Positions 49,288-58,543 of a stretch of 64,000 nucleotides of DNA are shown here, piece by piece (within the stretch, counting starts at the first letter, position 1; each line of letters begins with the position of its first letter). Source of the stretch: Anaerolineales bacterium. GTDB lineage: Bacteria > Chloroflexota > Anaerolineae > 4572-78 > J111. Where the stretch lies: the NCBI GenBank assembly GCA_020634935.1, contig JACKAT010000002.1, positions 124,001-188,000 of the forward strand, read 5' to 3'. The notes under the pieces were generated by a model that saw only the letters and a program-made list of their open reading frames with translations, was not told where the DNA came from and made no database searches. The translations under genes were made by a program, and so were the position numbers.

Positions 49288-50532
49288 TTACTCGGGCAGG
49301 GCGGTGTTAATCATCAAGCCTAAATCGGTGCTGGCTTCGGCTATCTTATCGCCGCTGTCTTGCAGCACCGTGACCAGTTCCAAGATTTGTGGGCGCTCAT
49401 CGGCCAGGACGATGGCTTGGTCGAAGGGGATGTGGATGCTGTTGACTTGCTGTAACATGGTGTTAAGTAGAGTCAGCAGTTCTTCATTTAATTCGGGGTT
49501 GACGGCGGCGATGACATCGGCGAGCGAGGCGCCGCTGACGGTCGAGCCATCGACACGGGTGTACTTACCCACATAGACGTTATAGATGCCCTGAGCGTTG
49601 GTGATGATATCGCGGTGGGTGTTGTCGCTGAAGCAGGAGTGCTCGTCTTCTTGGTCTTGGTTGTCGTAGGCAGTGAAGATGCGCTCGCCGGCCAGCTCCG
49701 ATTTACTCAATACGCCGATACCGGTGAAGATTTTTTGCAGGGCGTCGTTCGGCGGTTGGCTTAAGAAATCGGCGCGATAGTTGCCCTCGATAGCCGGGTC
49801 CCACGCCCTTTTTAATTCAGCCAGGTCTTCAACCAGCAGGCCGGCGGCCGTTTGTAAGTAGAGGGCGCGTCGATCGGGGTTGGGCGCGGCGCCGCCGGCG
49901 ACGTAATCGGTATAGGGCCGGTTGCCGGCGCCGTCGCGGCTAAAATCCTGGCCCCACAGCAAAAATTCGATGGCGTGGAAGCCGGTGCTGATGTTCTCTT
50001 CCGCGCCGACTTCATTAAGCGAGATCAGCAGCGCCTTATCGATGGTTGGGTAGGTTTCGACATCGTTGATGATGCCGCTGTTGGCTTCGCCGTCAACGTA
50101 GTCGATGTAAACCTCATCCAGCGGCCAGGCGTTGATCAACCCTTCCGGGCCGTCCTCATCGTCGATGGGGCCGCCGTAAAAGCGAAAGGCCTCGGTTTGG
50201 CCGTAAGGCTCGCGGGCGGCCAGCCAGGCGTCTTTGGCCGCTTGCATGGTTTCAGCGGTGGGATCGGCCACAAAGGCGTTGATCTTGTCTTGCAGATCGA
50301 CGGCCAAGTTGTAGGCGTCCTCATACGTGGCGAAAACGATGTTAGCGTAGGTTTCGATGGCTTCTGTTTTGAGGGCTTCCAAATCGACTGTCTCGGCCGC
50401 ACGAGCTGCCGGGGCTTCAGTCGGCTCTGCGGCCGTGGTCTCGGCGGCGGGCGCGGTACTGCTACAAGCGGCGACCAGAACGACAGTCACTCCCCACAAG
50501 ATGGCGACCATCACGTTATTAAACAGTTTCAC
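49288..50532 (-). CDS. Imelysin-family lipoprotein (first copy)
   Basis: 414 residues from GTG with AGGAG seven bases ahead. Lipobox LVAACSS, an Ala/Glu/Thr-rich linker, then the helical imelysin body. The complete GxHxxE motif is present (GFHAIEFLLWG), followed by DFSRDGAGNRPYTDY. Likely surface-exposed and involved in iron acquisition. First gene of the leftward operon imelysin, di-haem protein, imelysin, HTTM. A 180-base gap (49110-49287) separates it from the di-haem gene. Confidence 0.9.
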   Translation of the reverse strand: MKLFNNVMVAILWGVTVVLVAACSSTAPAAETTAAEPTEAPAARAAETVDLEALKTEAIETYANIVFATYEDAYNLAVDLQDKINAFVADPTAETMQAAKDAWLAAREPYGQTEAFRFYGGPIDDEDGPEGLINAWPLDEVYIDYVDGEANSGIINDVETYPTIDKALLISLNEVGAEENISTGFHAIEFLLWGQDFSRDGAGNRPYTDYVAGGAAPNPDRRALYLQTAAGLLVEDLAELKRAWDPAIEGNYRADFLSQPPNDALQKIFTGIGVLSKSELAGERIFTAYDNQDQEDEHSCFSDNTHRDIITNAQGIYNVYVGKYTRVDGSTVSGASLADVIAAVNPELNEELLTLLNTMLQQVNSIHIPFDQAIVLADERPQILELVTVLQDSGDKIAEASTDLGLMINTALPE

Positions 50533-50852
50533 TTCATCACTCCTTTTGATGTTGAGATAAGCTCATAAGCAGGTTTTATAGTAGCGATTCTTGGGGTGGG
50601 TAGCAATAGCTCTCTGTTAATCCTTTTTCTGCGGGCGGCTAATTTCGTTACTAACCCTGGCACGGGCCGGTGTTAACTTGGGTTAGAAGTGCTTTTTTAG
50701 ATGATCGGTGTAAAAGTAACCGAATTATCGGCTCTCGATTTAGGGAGGTCAAAATATGACCAACTTACATCCTGCTTCAAATCTGCAAAAAATTTGATGA
50801 TCGAGTATGATAAGGACCATAGAACATTTTGGAGGTTGCAACCGAGCATCTC
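50533..50852. other. Divergent intergenic region
   Basis: About 320 bp between the leftward imelysin operon and the rightward P-loop gene. No gene or repeat that I recognise. It should contain the imelysin operon promoter; possible iron-box sequences were looked for and not found with confidence. Confidence 0.35.
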
Positions 50853-51503
50853 ATGCGATTGTCTTTTATTGGAATGTCAGGTACAGGAAAATCACATTGG
50901 TCAAGCCAACTGGTTGAACAGGGTTATCAGCGCTTTTGTTGCGATGATTTGATCGAGCAGCGGCTGAAACCGGAGTTAACCACGGTAGATGGCAGGACGA
51001 TGTCGATGGGGGAGTGGATGGGGTTTCCTTATGAGCCACACTACCCTGAACGAGAGGCCAAATATTTACAGTATGAAGTGAAAATTCTCAATGAGATTTT
51101 GGCTCATATTGAGGCCAATCCTCGCAGCAACCGCAATATTATTATCGATACTACCGGCAGCGTCATCTATATGGGGACTGACCTGCTTGAACGGCTGCGA
51201 AAGTTGACCACTATCGTTTACCTCGACACGCCGCTGGCGGTACAGGAGCGAATGCGTTCGGCCTACTGCACCAATCCGGCGCCGGTGGTGTGGCGCGATA
51301 AATTCAACCAGCAGCCTGACGAAACGCACGAAGCTGCTCTGGCCCGATGCTATCCTGACCTGTTAGCATCGCGGACCCGCGAATATAAAAAATGGGCCGA
51401 TATTACCCTGGATTATCACCTGCTCAGACAGCCATCGTTTGGTGTGGCTGATTTTATTAATGAAATTAGCCACGTATATCCGGTTGTTGAGAAGGCTTTT
51501 TGA
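50853..51503 (+). CDS. P-loop kinase-like protein
   Basis: 216 residues from ATG 50853; a TTG eight codons earlier is open but GGAGG lies inside that extension, so the start is not certain. Walker A FIGMSGTGKSHWSSQL at the start, CDDLIEQRL, and IIIDTTGSVIYMG as the Walker B-like strand. It resembles shikimate/gluconate-kinase-type P-loop proteins; the phosphate acceptor is unknown. Confidence 0.78.
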   Translation: MRLSFIGMSGTGKSHWSSQLVEQGYQRFCCDDLIEQRLKPELTTVDGRTMSMGEWMGFPYEPHYPEREAKYLQYEVKILNEILAHIEANPRSNRNIIIDTTGSVIYMGTDLLERLRKLTTIVYLDTPLAVQERMRSAYCTNPAPVVWRDKFNQQPDETHEAALARCYPDLLASRTREYKKWADITLDYHLLRQPSFGVADFINEISHVYPVVEKAF

Positions 51504-51521
51504 ATTTAATGGACGGTAACG

Positions 51522-54455
51522 GTGCCGACGCCAGTTCTAACAACCAAACTTTATATTCCTCAACCCCGGCCCGAACTGGTCCCCCGCCCCCGGCTGCTAC
51601 AAAAACTTACTGACGGCTTAACCCCGCAGCGGCGGCTCACCCTTGTTTCCGCGCCCGCCGGTTTTGGCAAAACCACCCTGGTCAGCCACTGGTTAACCCA
51701 GACTGATGGAGGCGAAACGATGGACGTTGAGCCAAAAACTCATCTTTCATCTTTCATCATTCATCATTCTGATGTCGCCTGGTTGACTCTGGAAGAAAGC
51801 GATAACGACCTGGGGCGATTTTTAACTTACATGGTGGCGGCGCTGCAACAGGTTGAACCGGATGTAGGGCAAACCGTTCGCGGTGCGCTGCAAGCGGCCC
51901 AACTACCGCCGGTCGAGTCGCTGCTGACCGCGCTGATCAATGATATTGCTGCGCTAGACCGTTACATTGTTCTGGTTCTCGATGATTATCACACTATCGA
52001 AAGCGATGATGTTCACGAGGCCCTTAGTTTTTTAATGGAACATCTGCCTCGGCAGCTTCATATTGTGATGACCACCCGGGTTGATCCGCCGCTGCCGCTG
52101 GCCCGCTGGCGGGTGCGCGGTCAAATTACTGAAATTCGGTTGGCCGACTTGCGCTTCAACAACAAGGAAATGGCTACCTTCCTTAATGAGCGAATGGGCT
52201 TGAGCCTCTCGCCGGATGATATCTGCGTGTTGGAAGAGCGTACCGAAGGGTGGATTGCCGGGTTACAGTTGGCTGCGCTGTCGATGCAGCGGGTGCAGGA
52301 TGTGTCGGTTTTTATCAAATCCTTTGCCGGCAGCCATCACTACGTGGTTGAGTATTTGGTCGATGAAGTCCTCAATCAGCAGCCGGAGGCGATCAAACGC
52401 TTTCTGCTCAAGACCTCGATTTTAGAGCGGTTGTCCTGGCCGCTGTGCGCGGTGGTCATGGGTGAAGCCGATGTAAAAAATGAAGAAATTAGCAATGAAG
52501 AATTTAGAAATAAAAGCACAGAAATCTCGGCCATTGATCCGATCCAAACTTCTTTAATCAGTTCTCCACCCTCTCCAATTTCCAATCTCCCATCTCCCCA
52601 TCTCCAATCTCTGACCTCCTCCCAAGAGATTCTTAACTATCTAGTCCACGCCAATTTATTCATCGTCCCCCTCGACAATGAGTGGCGTTGGTTTCGGTAT
52701 CACCAACTGTTTGCCCAGGTATTGCAAAATCGATTACAGCACACAGTTGATGCGCCCGAGATTATTTGGCTCAAGCTGCAAGCAAGCCAGTGGTGCGAGC
52801 ATCAGGGTTTTATTGGGGAGGCGATCCGGTATGCGCTGGCCGCCGGCAAAGTGGATCGGGCGGCGGAATTGATCGAAACGCACGCCAGGCCGTTAATGAT
52901 GCGCGGGCAAATCGCCACTATCAAGCGCTGGATGGGCGTTTTACCGCCCAAAGAAATTGCCGCTCGGCCTCGCCTGGGCTTGATCGAAGCGTCGTTAGAA
53001 CTTGTCTCAAGCGATTACGCCAATCTGGCTGTCCGGATTGAAGAAGTGGACCAGGCTTTACAAAAAGATCGCCCGCTTGAGCCGGACGCCGCTTTTAACG
53101 ATCTTCAGTCTGAACTGCTGACCTATAACGCGGTCTTATTGGTCACGCAAAACAAATTCCCTGAGGCTATCGCGCAGGCGAAACAGGCTTTAGCTCATGC
53201 CGATGTAAGCAATTTTTATTTGCAAGGTTTCATTACCTTGATTTGGGCTGGGGCTGTTTTCAACAACAAACAAGAAAAAGAGGCTCTATCGCTGCTACGA
53301 AAGTCCATCGAACTCAGTGAAAAGGCAGGTAGCCTGTTTTGGGCGCTGTTAGGCATCGCTAAGCTGGCGCAATTTCAGGATTTAACTGGGGAACTGCGGG
53401 CCGCCGAGATGCTCTATCGCCAGGCGGTTCAACTGGCCAGCCAGGAACAGGATCAGCATTCGCCGGGCGTCAGCTTTGCTTATGACGGACTGGGGCAGAT
53501 TTACTCGGAATGGAATCGGCTAGATGAAGCGGCCGCTTATCTGGAGCAGGCCATCAAACTCAGCGATGTCGGCGGCCTAAAAATCGGGTCGATGATGGAC
53601 CGGCTGCATCTGGCTTTGGTTTGCCAATATCAAAGAAAAGCTGAGCGGGTGGAACAGCTCGTATCAGAAGCCGAAAAAATTCTTCAGGAGATATCCCATC
53701 CTTTTGCCGAACACGTGCTGTGCCTCCTAAAAATTCGGCTGCTCCTGGCCCAGGGTAAACTGGCTGAGGCGGCTCAATGGGGTAGGAAGCTGGATAAAAA
53801 TTTGTCGAGCGATGACCCGTGGATCGTGGCTGAAAATACCGGGGCCGCTTTAGCCCGAATTTATATTGTCCAGGCGCGGCTGCGTCCGGAGAGCGACTCC
53901 TTGGATAAAGCACTCGAGCTGCTGGCGAAGCTGACGCGCCAGGCTAAGTCGCTGGGGCGGCTTTCCTATCTGATCGAAGGGTTGGTCTTGCAAGCTCTGG
54001 CTCACCAACTTAAAGGAAACATTGACCCGGCCGTCTCTATGCTGGCTGACGCCCTCCGTTTAGGCCAGCCGGAAGGGTATTTTCGGGTTTTCGTCAACGA
54101 AGGCCAGCCGATGGCTCATTTGCTAAGTGAGCTTCAGACCAGGCAGCCAACGTACGCCGCTTACACTCAACAACTACGGGCGGCCATTCTGCAAGAACAA
54201 CCGCCAAAGGATGAAGCTCCGTTGCCGGTTTCCACCCTATCCCCAGCAGAGCCGTTGGTCGAGTCCCTGAGTGAGCGCGAGCTGGAGGTGCTGCGGTTGG
54301 TGGCAGCCGGGTCTTCCAACAGCCAGATTGCCAAGGTGCTAATTATCGCGCAAGGGACCGTTAAAAAGCACTTGAGCAACATTTTCGGCAAACTCAACGC
54401 CGAAAGCCGGACTCAGGCCGTGGCTCGCGGTCGGGAGTTGGGGTTATTAGAATAA
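51522..54455 (+). CDS. MalT-like (LAL) ATP-dependent LuxR regulator
   Basis: 977 residues from GTG. N-terminal TKLYIPQPRPELVPRPRLL, Walker A SAPAGFGKTTLVSHWL, Walker B IVLVLDDYHTI, then winged-helix and a TPR-rich middle (about 450-880), and a LuxR HTH at the C-terminus (LSERELEVLRLVAAGSSNSQ, GTVKKHLSNIF). Large ATP-driven activators of this type switch on target operons after ligand binding. Two stretches look like intergenic DNA read in frame: near residues 63-83 (THLSSFIIHHS) and about 318-366 (ISSPPSPISNLPSPHLQS). Targets unknown; the small gene at 54608 follows. Confidence 0.92.
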   Translation: MPTPVLTTKLYIPQPRPELVPRPRLLQKLTDGLTPQRRLTLVSAPAGFGKTTLVSHWLTQTDGGETMDVEPKTHLSSFIIHHSDVAWLTLEESDNDLGRFLTYMVAALQQVEPDVGQTVRGALQAAQLPPVESLLTALINDIAALDRYIVLVLDDYHTIESDDVHEALSFLMEHLPRQLHIVMTTRVDPPLPLARWRVRGQITEIRLADLRFNNKEMATFLNERMGLSLSPDDICVLEERTEGWIAGLQLAALSMQRVQDVSVFIKSFAGSHHYVVEYLVDEVLNQQPEAIKRFLLKTSILERLSWPLCAVVMGEADVKNEEISNEEFRNKSTEISAIDPIQTSLISSPPSPISNLPSPHLQSLTSSQEILNYLVHANLFIVPLDNEWRWFRYHQLFAQVLQNRLQHTVDAPEIIWLKLQASQWCEHQGFIGEAIRYALAAGKVDRAAELIETHARPLMMRGQIATIKRWMGVLPPKEIAARPRLGLIEASLELVSSDYANLAVRIEEVDQALQKDRPLEPDAAFNDLQSELLTYNAVLLVTQNKFPEAIAQAKQALAHADVSNFYLQGFITLIWAGAVFNNKQEKEALSLLRKSIELSEKAGSLFWALLGIAKLAQFQDLTGELRAAEMLYRQAVQLASQEQDQHSPGVSFAYDGLGQIYSEWNRLDEAAAYLEQAIKLSDVGGLKIGSMMDRLHLALVCQYQRKAERVEQLVSEAEKILQEISHPFAEHVLCLLKIRLLLAQGKLAEAAQWGRKLDKNLSSDDPWIVAENTGAALARIYIVQARLRPESDSLDKALELLAKLTRQAKSLGRLSYLIEGLVLQALAHQLKGNIDPAVSMLADALRLGQPEGYFRVFVNEGQPMAHLLSELQTRQPTYAAYTQQLRAAILQEQPPKDEAPLPVSTLSPAEPLVESLSERELEVLRLVAAGSSNSQIAKVLIIAQGTVKKHLSNIFGKLNAESRTQAVARGRELGLLE

Positions 54456-54508
54456 CTTTCCTCATTTAATCGGCTGTTTTGTCACTCCGCTACAAAAATA
54501 AACCCGGT

Positions 54509-54521
54509 AATACCTCTTTTG
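54509..54521 (+). promoter_or_regulatory. AATACCTCTTTTG motif, copy 2
   Basis: Identical to 31925-31937. Here it lies about 90 bases before the small gene at 54608 and just after the MalT-like regulator gene. A GATAAAGT (-10-like) sequence follows near 54547. Confidence 0.4.
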
Positions 54522-54607
54522 GTTCCCGACAGACCCTTCGTTTAGTGATAAAGTAGAAGCGTAGTGGTTGAATACTACTTCTTTTTTATCGAACGGAGGC
54601 GAAAGCT

Positions 54608-54829
54608 ATGACCACCACCTATAAAATTCGGATAAAAGGCCATCTCGATCAGCGTTGGGCTGATTGGTTCGGCGACCTAACCCTGACGCAGCAGCCCGAC
54701 GGCACCACGGTGCTGGCCGGGCCGGTTGTCGATCAGGCGGCGTTGTACGGGGTGTTGACTAAGATTCACAACCTGGGCATGCCGCTGTTGGAAGTTTACC
54801 GGCTTTCGGACGAAGCTCAAGCCAGCTAA
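54608..54829 (+). CDS. Conserved small protein, 73 residues
   Basis: GGAGG lies eight bases before the ATG. The product (MTTTYKIRIKGHLDQRWADW, FGDLTLTQQPDGTTVLAGP, VVDQAALYGVLTKIHNLG, MPLLEVYRL) looks like a small beta-hairpin/helix domain, of a type that I recall as common next to regulators in Chloroflexota; no function is known. It follows the MalT-like gene by 150 bases and has its own promoter region. Confidence 0.75.
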   Translation: MTTTYKIRIKGHLDQRWADWFGDLTLTQQPDGTTVLAGPVVDQAALYGVLTKIHNLGMPLLEVYRLSDEAQAS

Positions 54830-54831
54830 CC

Positions 54832-56352
54832 TCATAAGCCGGAGTCGGCAAAGACAGGCGCGAGCAGGTTATCGACCGGGACGTAGTCATCGGTTAGCAG
54901 AATGGGCGGGCTGGCCTGAAGATAGGCGGTCACTTCGGCTTCTGGAACAAAGGTTTGCACCAGCGAGGCCGTACTGATGATCGTATCAAGTGAGCCTTGC
55001 GTCGCTAAAACCACGTAGGTCTGGCGGCTAACCGTGCCTAACTCGCCAACGGTGGCGGCGACATAAACGTGGGAAAAGGTTTGCTGTAAGGTGTTGACGT
55101 AGGCGCGCAAAAAGTCACCTTGTTTGCCGTCGATGATGTTGACCATGTAAACCCCATCCGGCTTCAGATGAGTGGCAATAAGCCGGTTGAACTCTAATGT
55201 GGTGAGATGATACGGCACTGAAAAGTCGTTGAAGGCGTCGCCGACGATGAGATCATAGTGGGTCGTTGGAGGTAAATTGGTGATAAAGTGGCGGGCATCT
55301 TCGTTGAAAGTGGTGATAGTGGTGTCCAGCGGCAGGCCCAACTGATCGTGGGCAACGGCGGTCACGCCGGGATCGATTTCGATGACCTCGATTTGGCTGC
55401 CGGGATGAACCACCTCGATGTAGTGAGGAAAAGTGTAGCCACCTCCGCCGATAAACAAAACTGACACCGGCATCTGATCGGGAAAAACCGTGGCCAGGAC
55501 ATTGGCATAGATTTGCTCGTAGCCGTAACGCAGGTGGGTGGGATCGGTTAAATCGACGTAGCTGTGGACTAACCGATCGAGGGTGAGGATACGCAAATCT
55601 TCATTTTCGTCATCGAGGCGAACTTTGATGCAGAAGTAATTGGTTTCGCGTAGGCACTGGCTATTGAGCCAACCTTGCTGCCAGGCCAAGCCGGATAAAG
55701 CCAGAAAGGCCAGAAAAAGCCCTAGATAAGTATATCGCCTGCGTCCGGGCCGGCTCAAACTGATGATCAGGCCGATCAGCAGTAGCGTTCCGGCCACCCC
55801 CCAGACAATATGGCGGGTACCAAAGGTGCTAATCAGAAAAAAGCCTGTGGCAAACGTGCCGGCAATGCTTCCCAATGCGCCGGCGGCATAAATCTTGCCA
55901 ACGATATCGCCGGTTTGGCTGAGATCATTGAGGGTTAGTTTGACCACAATGGGGCTGATCGTCCCCAGAATGGTAGCCGGCAGCAGGAAAACCGCCGTAA
56001 AGATTAAAACCACACTGGCAATAATCGGCAGGTCCAAGGCTTGCAGCGCTCCGACCCAGGCTAACGAAGCCAGGATAGTCATACTCCCTAAAGCCGACAG
56101 CGCAAAAAATAGAGCCAATACGTTGCGACTGGCCCACCGGTCGGCAATTTTGCCGCCCAAATAGTTCCCCAAACTGATGCCGGCCAATACCACCCCAATG
56201 ATACTGGTCCAGGTATAAAGGCTGACGCCGACAATAGGAGCCATCATTCGCCCGGCAATTAGTTCAATTACCAGAATACAGAAATTTGAGAGGAAAACAA
56301 TGACGATAGCCCAAAAGGGCTGTAAACGATCGGTTGTAATGGTTGGTTGCAT
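54832..56352 (-). CDS. Fused MFS-type transporter/spermidine synthase
   Basis: 506 residues. The first 230 residues have about seven transmembrane helices (IVIVFLSNFCILVIELIAGR, SIIGVVLAGISLGNYLGG). The C-terminal 280 are a spermidine-synthase-like methyltransferase fold: VLFIGGGGYTFPHYIEVV, IEVIEIDPGVTAVAHD, and DLIVGDAFNDFSVPYHL. Fused proteins of this kind are widespread, but aminopropyl transfer is unproven. It stands alone on its strand; its stop lies 3 bases from the convergent small gene. Confidence 0.88.
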   Translation of the reverse strand: MQPTITTDRLQPFWAIVIVFLSNFCILVIELIAGRMMAPIVGVSLYTWTSIIGVVLAGISLGNYLGGKIADRWASRNVLALFFALSALGSMTILASLAWVGALQALDLPIIASVVLIFTAVFLLPATILGTISPIVVKLTLNDLSQTGDIVGKIYAAGALGSIAGTFATGFFLISTFGTRHIVWGVAGTLLLIGLIISLSRPGRRRYTYLGLFLAFLALSGLAWQQGWLNSQCLRETNYFCIKVRLDDENEDLRILTLDRLVHSYVDLTDPTHLRYGYEQIYANVLATVFPDQMPVSVLFIGGGGYTFPHYIEVVHPGSQIEVIEIDPGVTAVAHDQLGLPLDTTITTFNEDARHFITNLPPTTHYDLIVGDAFNDFSVPYHLTTLEFNRLIATHLKPDGVYMVNIIDGKQGDFLRAYVNTLQQTFSHVYVAATVGELGTVSRQTYVVLATQGSLDTIISTASLVQTFVPEAEVTAYLQASPPILLTDDYVPVDNLLAPVFADSGL

Positions 56353-56598
56353 AGGCAGCGATTATAGCTGAAAGCCTCATTTTGGGCTATTGGCTAAGCT
56401 GATGCAGGCGAAAGCTTCGGTAGTTTTTACGGAGATGAGAGGCGATTTTCCGTACTTTTTCCCGCAGCAAGGGCTTGGGAAATGGCAGTTTCTACGCTTC
56501 ACATTTGTTGAGCCCTGTACGTATACTAAAAGCATCAATATTTCACTTTTAGGCTCAAAATCCAAGTAAAACTGTCATCTTAAAGAATGGAGTTAGCT

Positions 56599-56850
56599 AT
56601 GAATACAAAGTTAATGGCAAAAGACGGGTTCACCACCCTTGAAGAGGTGTCGGCCTGGTCAAACAATCTAGTCGGCAAAACTACACCCGAGAGTCCCAAC
56701 TTCAAAATCGAGAAAATTCTCCAATTTCAGCTCGTTCAAAAAGGGGATGGTTATGGAGTAATGGTGTTAGTTGAGTTAGAAAAACGGCAGTCAATGAGTT
56801 CAATGGTCATGGAAATGCGTAAAGACCTTAACCTTATCAATGGGGGATAA
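56599..56850 (+). CDS. Small hypothetical protein, paralogue 1
   Basis: 83 residues. The ATG at 56599 has GGAG six bases ahead; the earlier in-frame ATG at 56587 lacks one. Features: GFTTLEEVSAWSNNLVGK near the start, later LVQKGDGYGVMVLVELEK. A promoter-like TTGTTG ... TATACT lies upstream near 56505-56527. The following gene overlaps it by 11 bases and shares the F-T-x4-E-x3-W/W-x2-N-L-x-G pattern, so the two arose by duplication. Function unknown. Confidence 0.65.
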   Translation: MNTKLMAKDGFTTLEEVSAWSNNLVGKTTPESPNFKIEKILQFQLVQKGDGYGVMVLVELEKRQSMSSMVMEMRKDLNLINGG

Positions 56851-57097
56851 TAAAAAATCGGGCTTAGCCACCACCTCACTGTTGGGTGATAACTTTACCA
56901 ATGCCCAGGAAATTTATCGTTGGCTTCACAATTTAATTGGCCAGCCGGCATCATCTTCAGAGCATGGTTTTATTGAGCAGGTGATTGCCATTCAATTAGA
57001 TCTGAATATTAATCGCTACACGGTTAAAGTTTTGGCAGAAATTACCCATCCCTCTCAACTAACCGACGGACATAGAAAAGTTGGCCTAGAAAGTTAA
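56840..57097 (+). CDS. Small hypothetical protein, paralogue 2
   Basis: 85 residues. NFTNAQEIYRWLHNLIGQPA, then FIEQVIAIQLDLNINRYTVK and VLAEITHPSQ. No ribosome binding site of its own; the overlap with paralogue 1 suggests translational coupling. Possibly a heteromeric pair. Confidence 0.65.
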   Translation: MGDNKKSGLATTSLLGDNFTNAQEIYRWLHNLIGQPASSSEHGFIEQVIAIQLDLNINRYTVKVLAEITHPSQLTDGHRKVGLES

Positions 57098-57178
57098 TTG
57101 AGCTCAAATGTAATATGCAATGTAATGTTCTGATGGTATGCTAAGCATATTAATACTTGGGGCCACGTTCGGGAGGAA

Positions 57179-57215
57179 AAAAAGAGCGCCTTTACCTCGT
57201 AAAGGCGCTCTTTTT
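57179..57215. terminator. Bidirectional terminator
   Basis: AAAGAGCGCCTTTA-CCTCG-TAAAGGCGCTCTTT, a perfect 14-base stem flanked by A and T runs, between convergent genes. Confidence 0.92.
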
Positions 57216-57268
57216 CATGAATTCTATTTTTCGAAGAGTAGACCGGATTTATGGCAGGTCTTTTTTAT

Positions 57269-57688
57269 TTAAGCGGCTAAGACGTTGATTTTTCGGGCTT
57301 TAGCCGGGCCTGATTTAGGTAAATTGATTTGCAGAACGCCGTTTTTGATTGAGGCGCTAATGTTGTCGGTGTCGATGCCGTCGGATAAAGTGAAATTACG
57401 TTCGTAGTCGCCAACTTCGTATTCGGCGTAGGCCAGGTTATAGTTGTCAGGGTTTTGTATTTCAACGCGACCGCGAATGCTCAACACGTTCTTTTCAAGC
57501 GTAATATCGAGACTGTTTTGATCGACGCCAGGCATGTCGGCTAATACAACTAAGGCTTCTTCTGTTTCGTAGATATCGGCGCGAGGCACGTAGGCTCGCC
57601 CCGGTCGCGTGCGTTCTGTTCCTTCGGTTACTTGAACTTCTTGTTTTTCAGCGTCTTGCGTTTGTAGAGTGCTATTTTCGTTAGCCAT
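57269..57688 (-). CDS. Hsp20 small heat-shock protein
   Basis: 139 residues. Alpha-crystallin domain from about residue 32 (PRADIYETEEALVVLADMPG, VDQNSLDITLEKNVLSIRG), closing with the conserved IKNGVLQINLPKSG. AAGGAGG lies ahead of the ATG. ATP-independent chaperone that binds unfolding proteins and hands them to ClpB/DnaK. Follows the second Hsp20 gene by 57 bases; probably co-transcribed from the 58301 promoter region. Confidence 0.93.
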   Translation of the reverse strand: MANENSTLQTQDAEKQEVQVTEGTERTRPGRAYVPRADIYETEEALVVLADMPGVDQNSLDITLEKNVLSIRGRVEIQNPDNYNLAYAEYEVGDYERNFTLSDGIDTDNISASIKNGVLQINLPKSGPAKARKINVLAA

Positions 57689-57745
57689 GATGTTACCTCC
57701 TTGGGGTGCTATGCTCGTTAACTATCCAGAATTTATGATGGGCGT

Positions 57746-58198
57746 TTAAGCCGCTTTAACGGCAATTTTCTTGGGTTTTTCAGCTTCGGCTCTGGGCAGC
57801 GAGATATGCAATACCCCTTTGTCAAAGACCGCCTCAACATTATCGGCTTCTACCGTGAAGGGCAGTTGGAAGGTGCGGGTAAAGCTACCAAAACTGCGCT
57901 CGCGGCGATGATATTTGGCCCCTTCTTCCAATTCTTCTGGCCGGCGAGAACCGGTTAATTTCAGCGTTTCGCCTACAACAGAGATGTCGATATCTTCAGG
58001 ATTGACGCCCGGCAATTCGGCGGTCACAACCGCGCCATTTTCATTGGTCCAAACATTGATGGCCGGGAAACTGGGCGCCATGCGGGAACGGGGGGTGTAC
58101 GCGAATTCATCGAACAGGCGGCTCATCTCTCGCTGCATTCTGTCGATATCGCGCCAGGGATTTTGGGATCGGTATAATTGAAAAGGTCGTCTAAACAT
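57746..58198 (-). CDS. Hsp20 small heat-shock protein
   Basis: 150 residues from ATG 58198, with AGGAG eight bases ahead; the longer open frame to 58360 is rejected. N-terminal NPWRDIDRMQREMSRLFDEF, then FPAINVWTNENGAVVTAELP, GVNPEDIDISVVGETLKL, and the end KGVLHISLPRAE. It differs markedly from its neighbour in the N-terminal arm, so hetero-oligomers are possible. Confidence 0.94.
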   Translation of the reverse strand: MFRRPFQLYRSQNPWRDIDRMQREMSRLFDEFAYTPRSRMAPSFPAINVWTNENGAVVTAELPGVNPEDIDISVVGETLKLTGSRRPEELEEGAKYHRRERSFGSFTRTFQLPFTVEADNVEAVFDKGVLHISLPRAEAEKPKKIAVKAA

Positions 58199-58300
58199 GA
58201 TAGTTGCTCCTTTCTTATTTCTAAGAAAATGATGATTTGATCGAATATTTAATCGATTGAATTGACTCATTAACATTACAATCTCATGATAAAACCCGAG

Positions 58301-58319
58301 TGTTAGAATAATGATAGAC
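58301..58319 (-). promoter_or_regulatory. Heat-shock motif, hsp20 copy
   Basis: TGTTAGAAT-nnn-GATAGA (plus-strand reading) lies about 100 bases before the hsp20 ATG. The same 15 fixed bases occur at 61427-61444 before clpB. No CIRCE element is present. The rest of 58199-58680 contains only the clpB terminator. Confidence 0.55.
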
Positions 58320-58543
58320 GAGTGTAAGAGGTTTATTAGAATCTGGGAGCGTTCAGCCATGAGCGGTCAGGTATCAGCCTTTTTCTGGCTTTGGACGACG
58401 AATCCGATAGACTGCCGCTAGCTGACCGCAGACTGCCGAAAAATAAACATACTGTTGAAGTTCGACGCAATGAGTCGGTGGTATGTTAGGGGGATATCGA
58501 AACCCAGGTTAAATCGAGGATGTGGCTGTTTTCTCCGACAATC

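Noticed and set aside
58301..58330. CIRCE heat-shock operator before hsp20
   Set aside because: GAGTG occurs twice but in direct, not inverted, orientation; the TTAGCACTC-N9-GAGTGCTAA form is absent.
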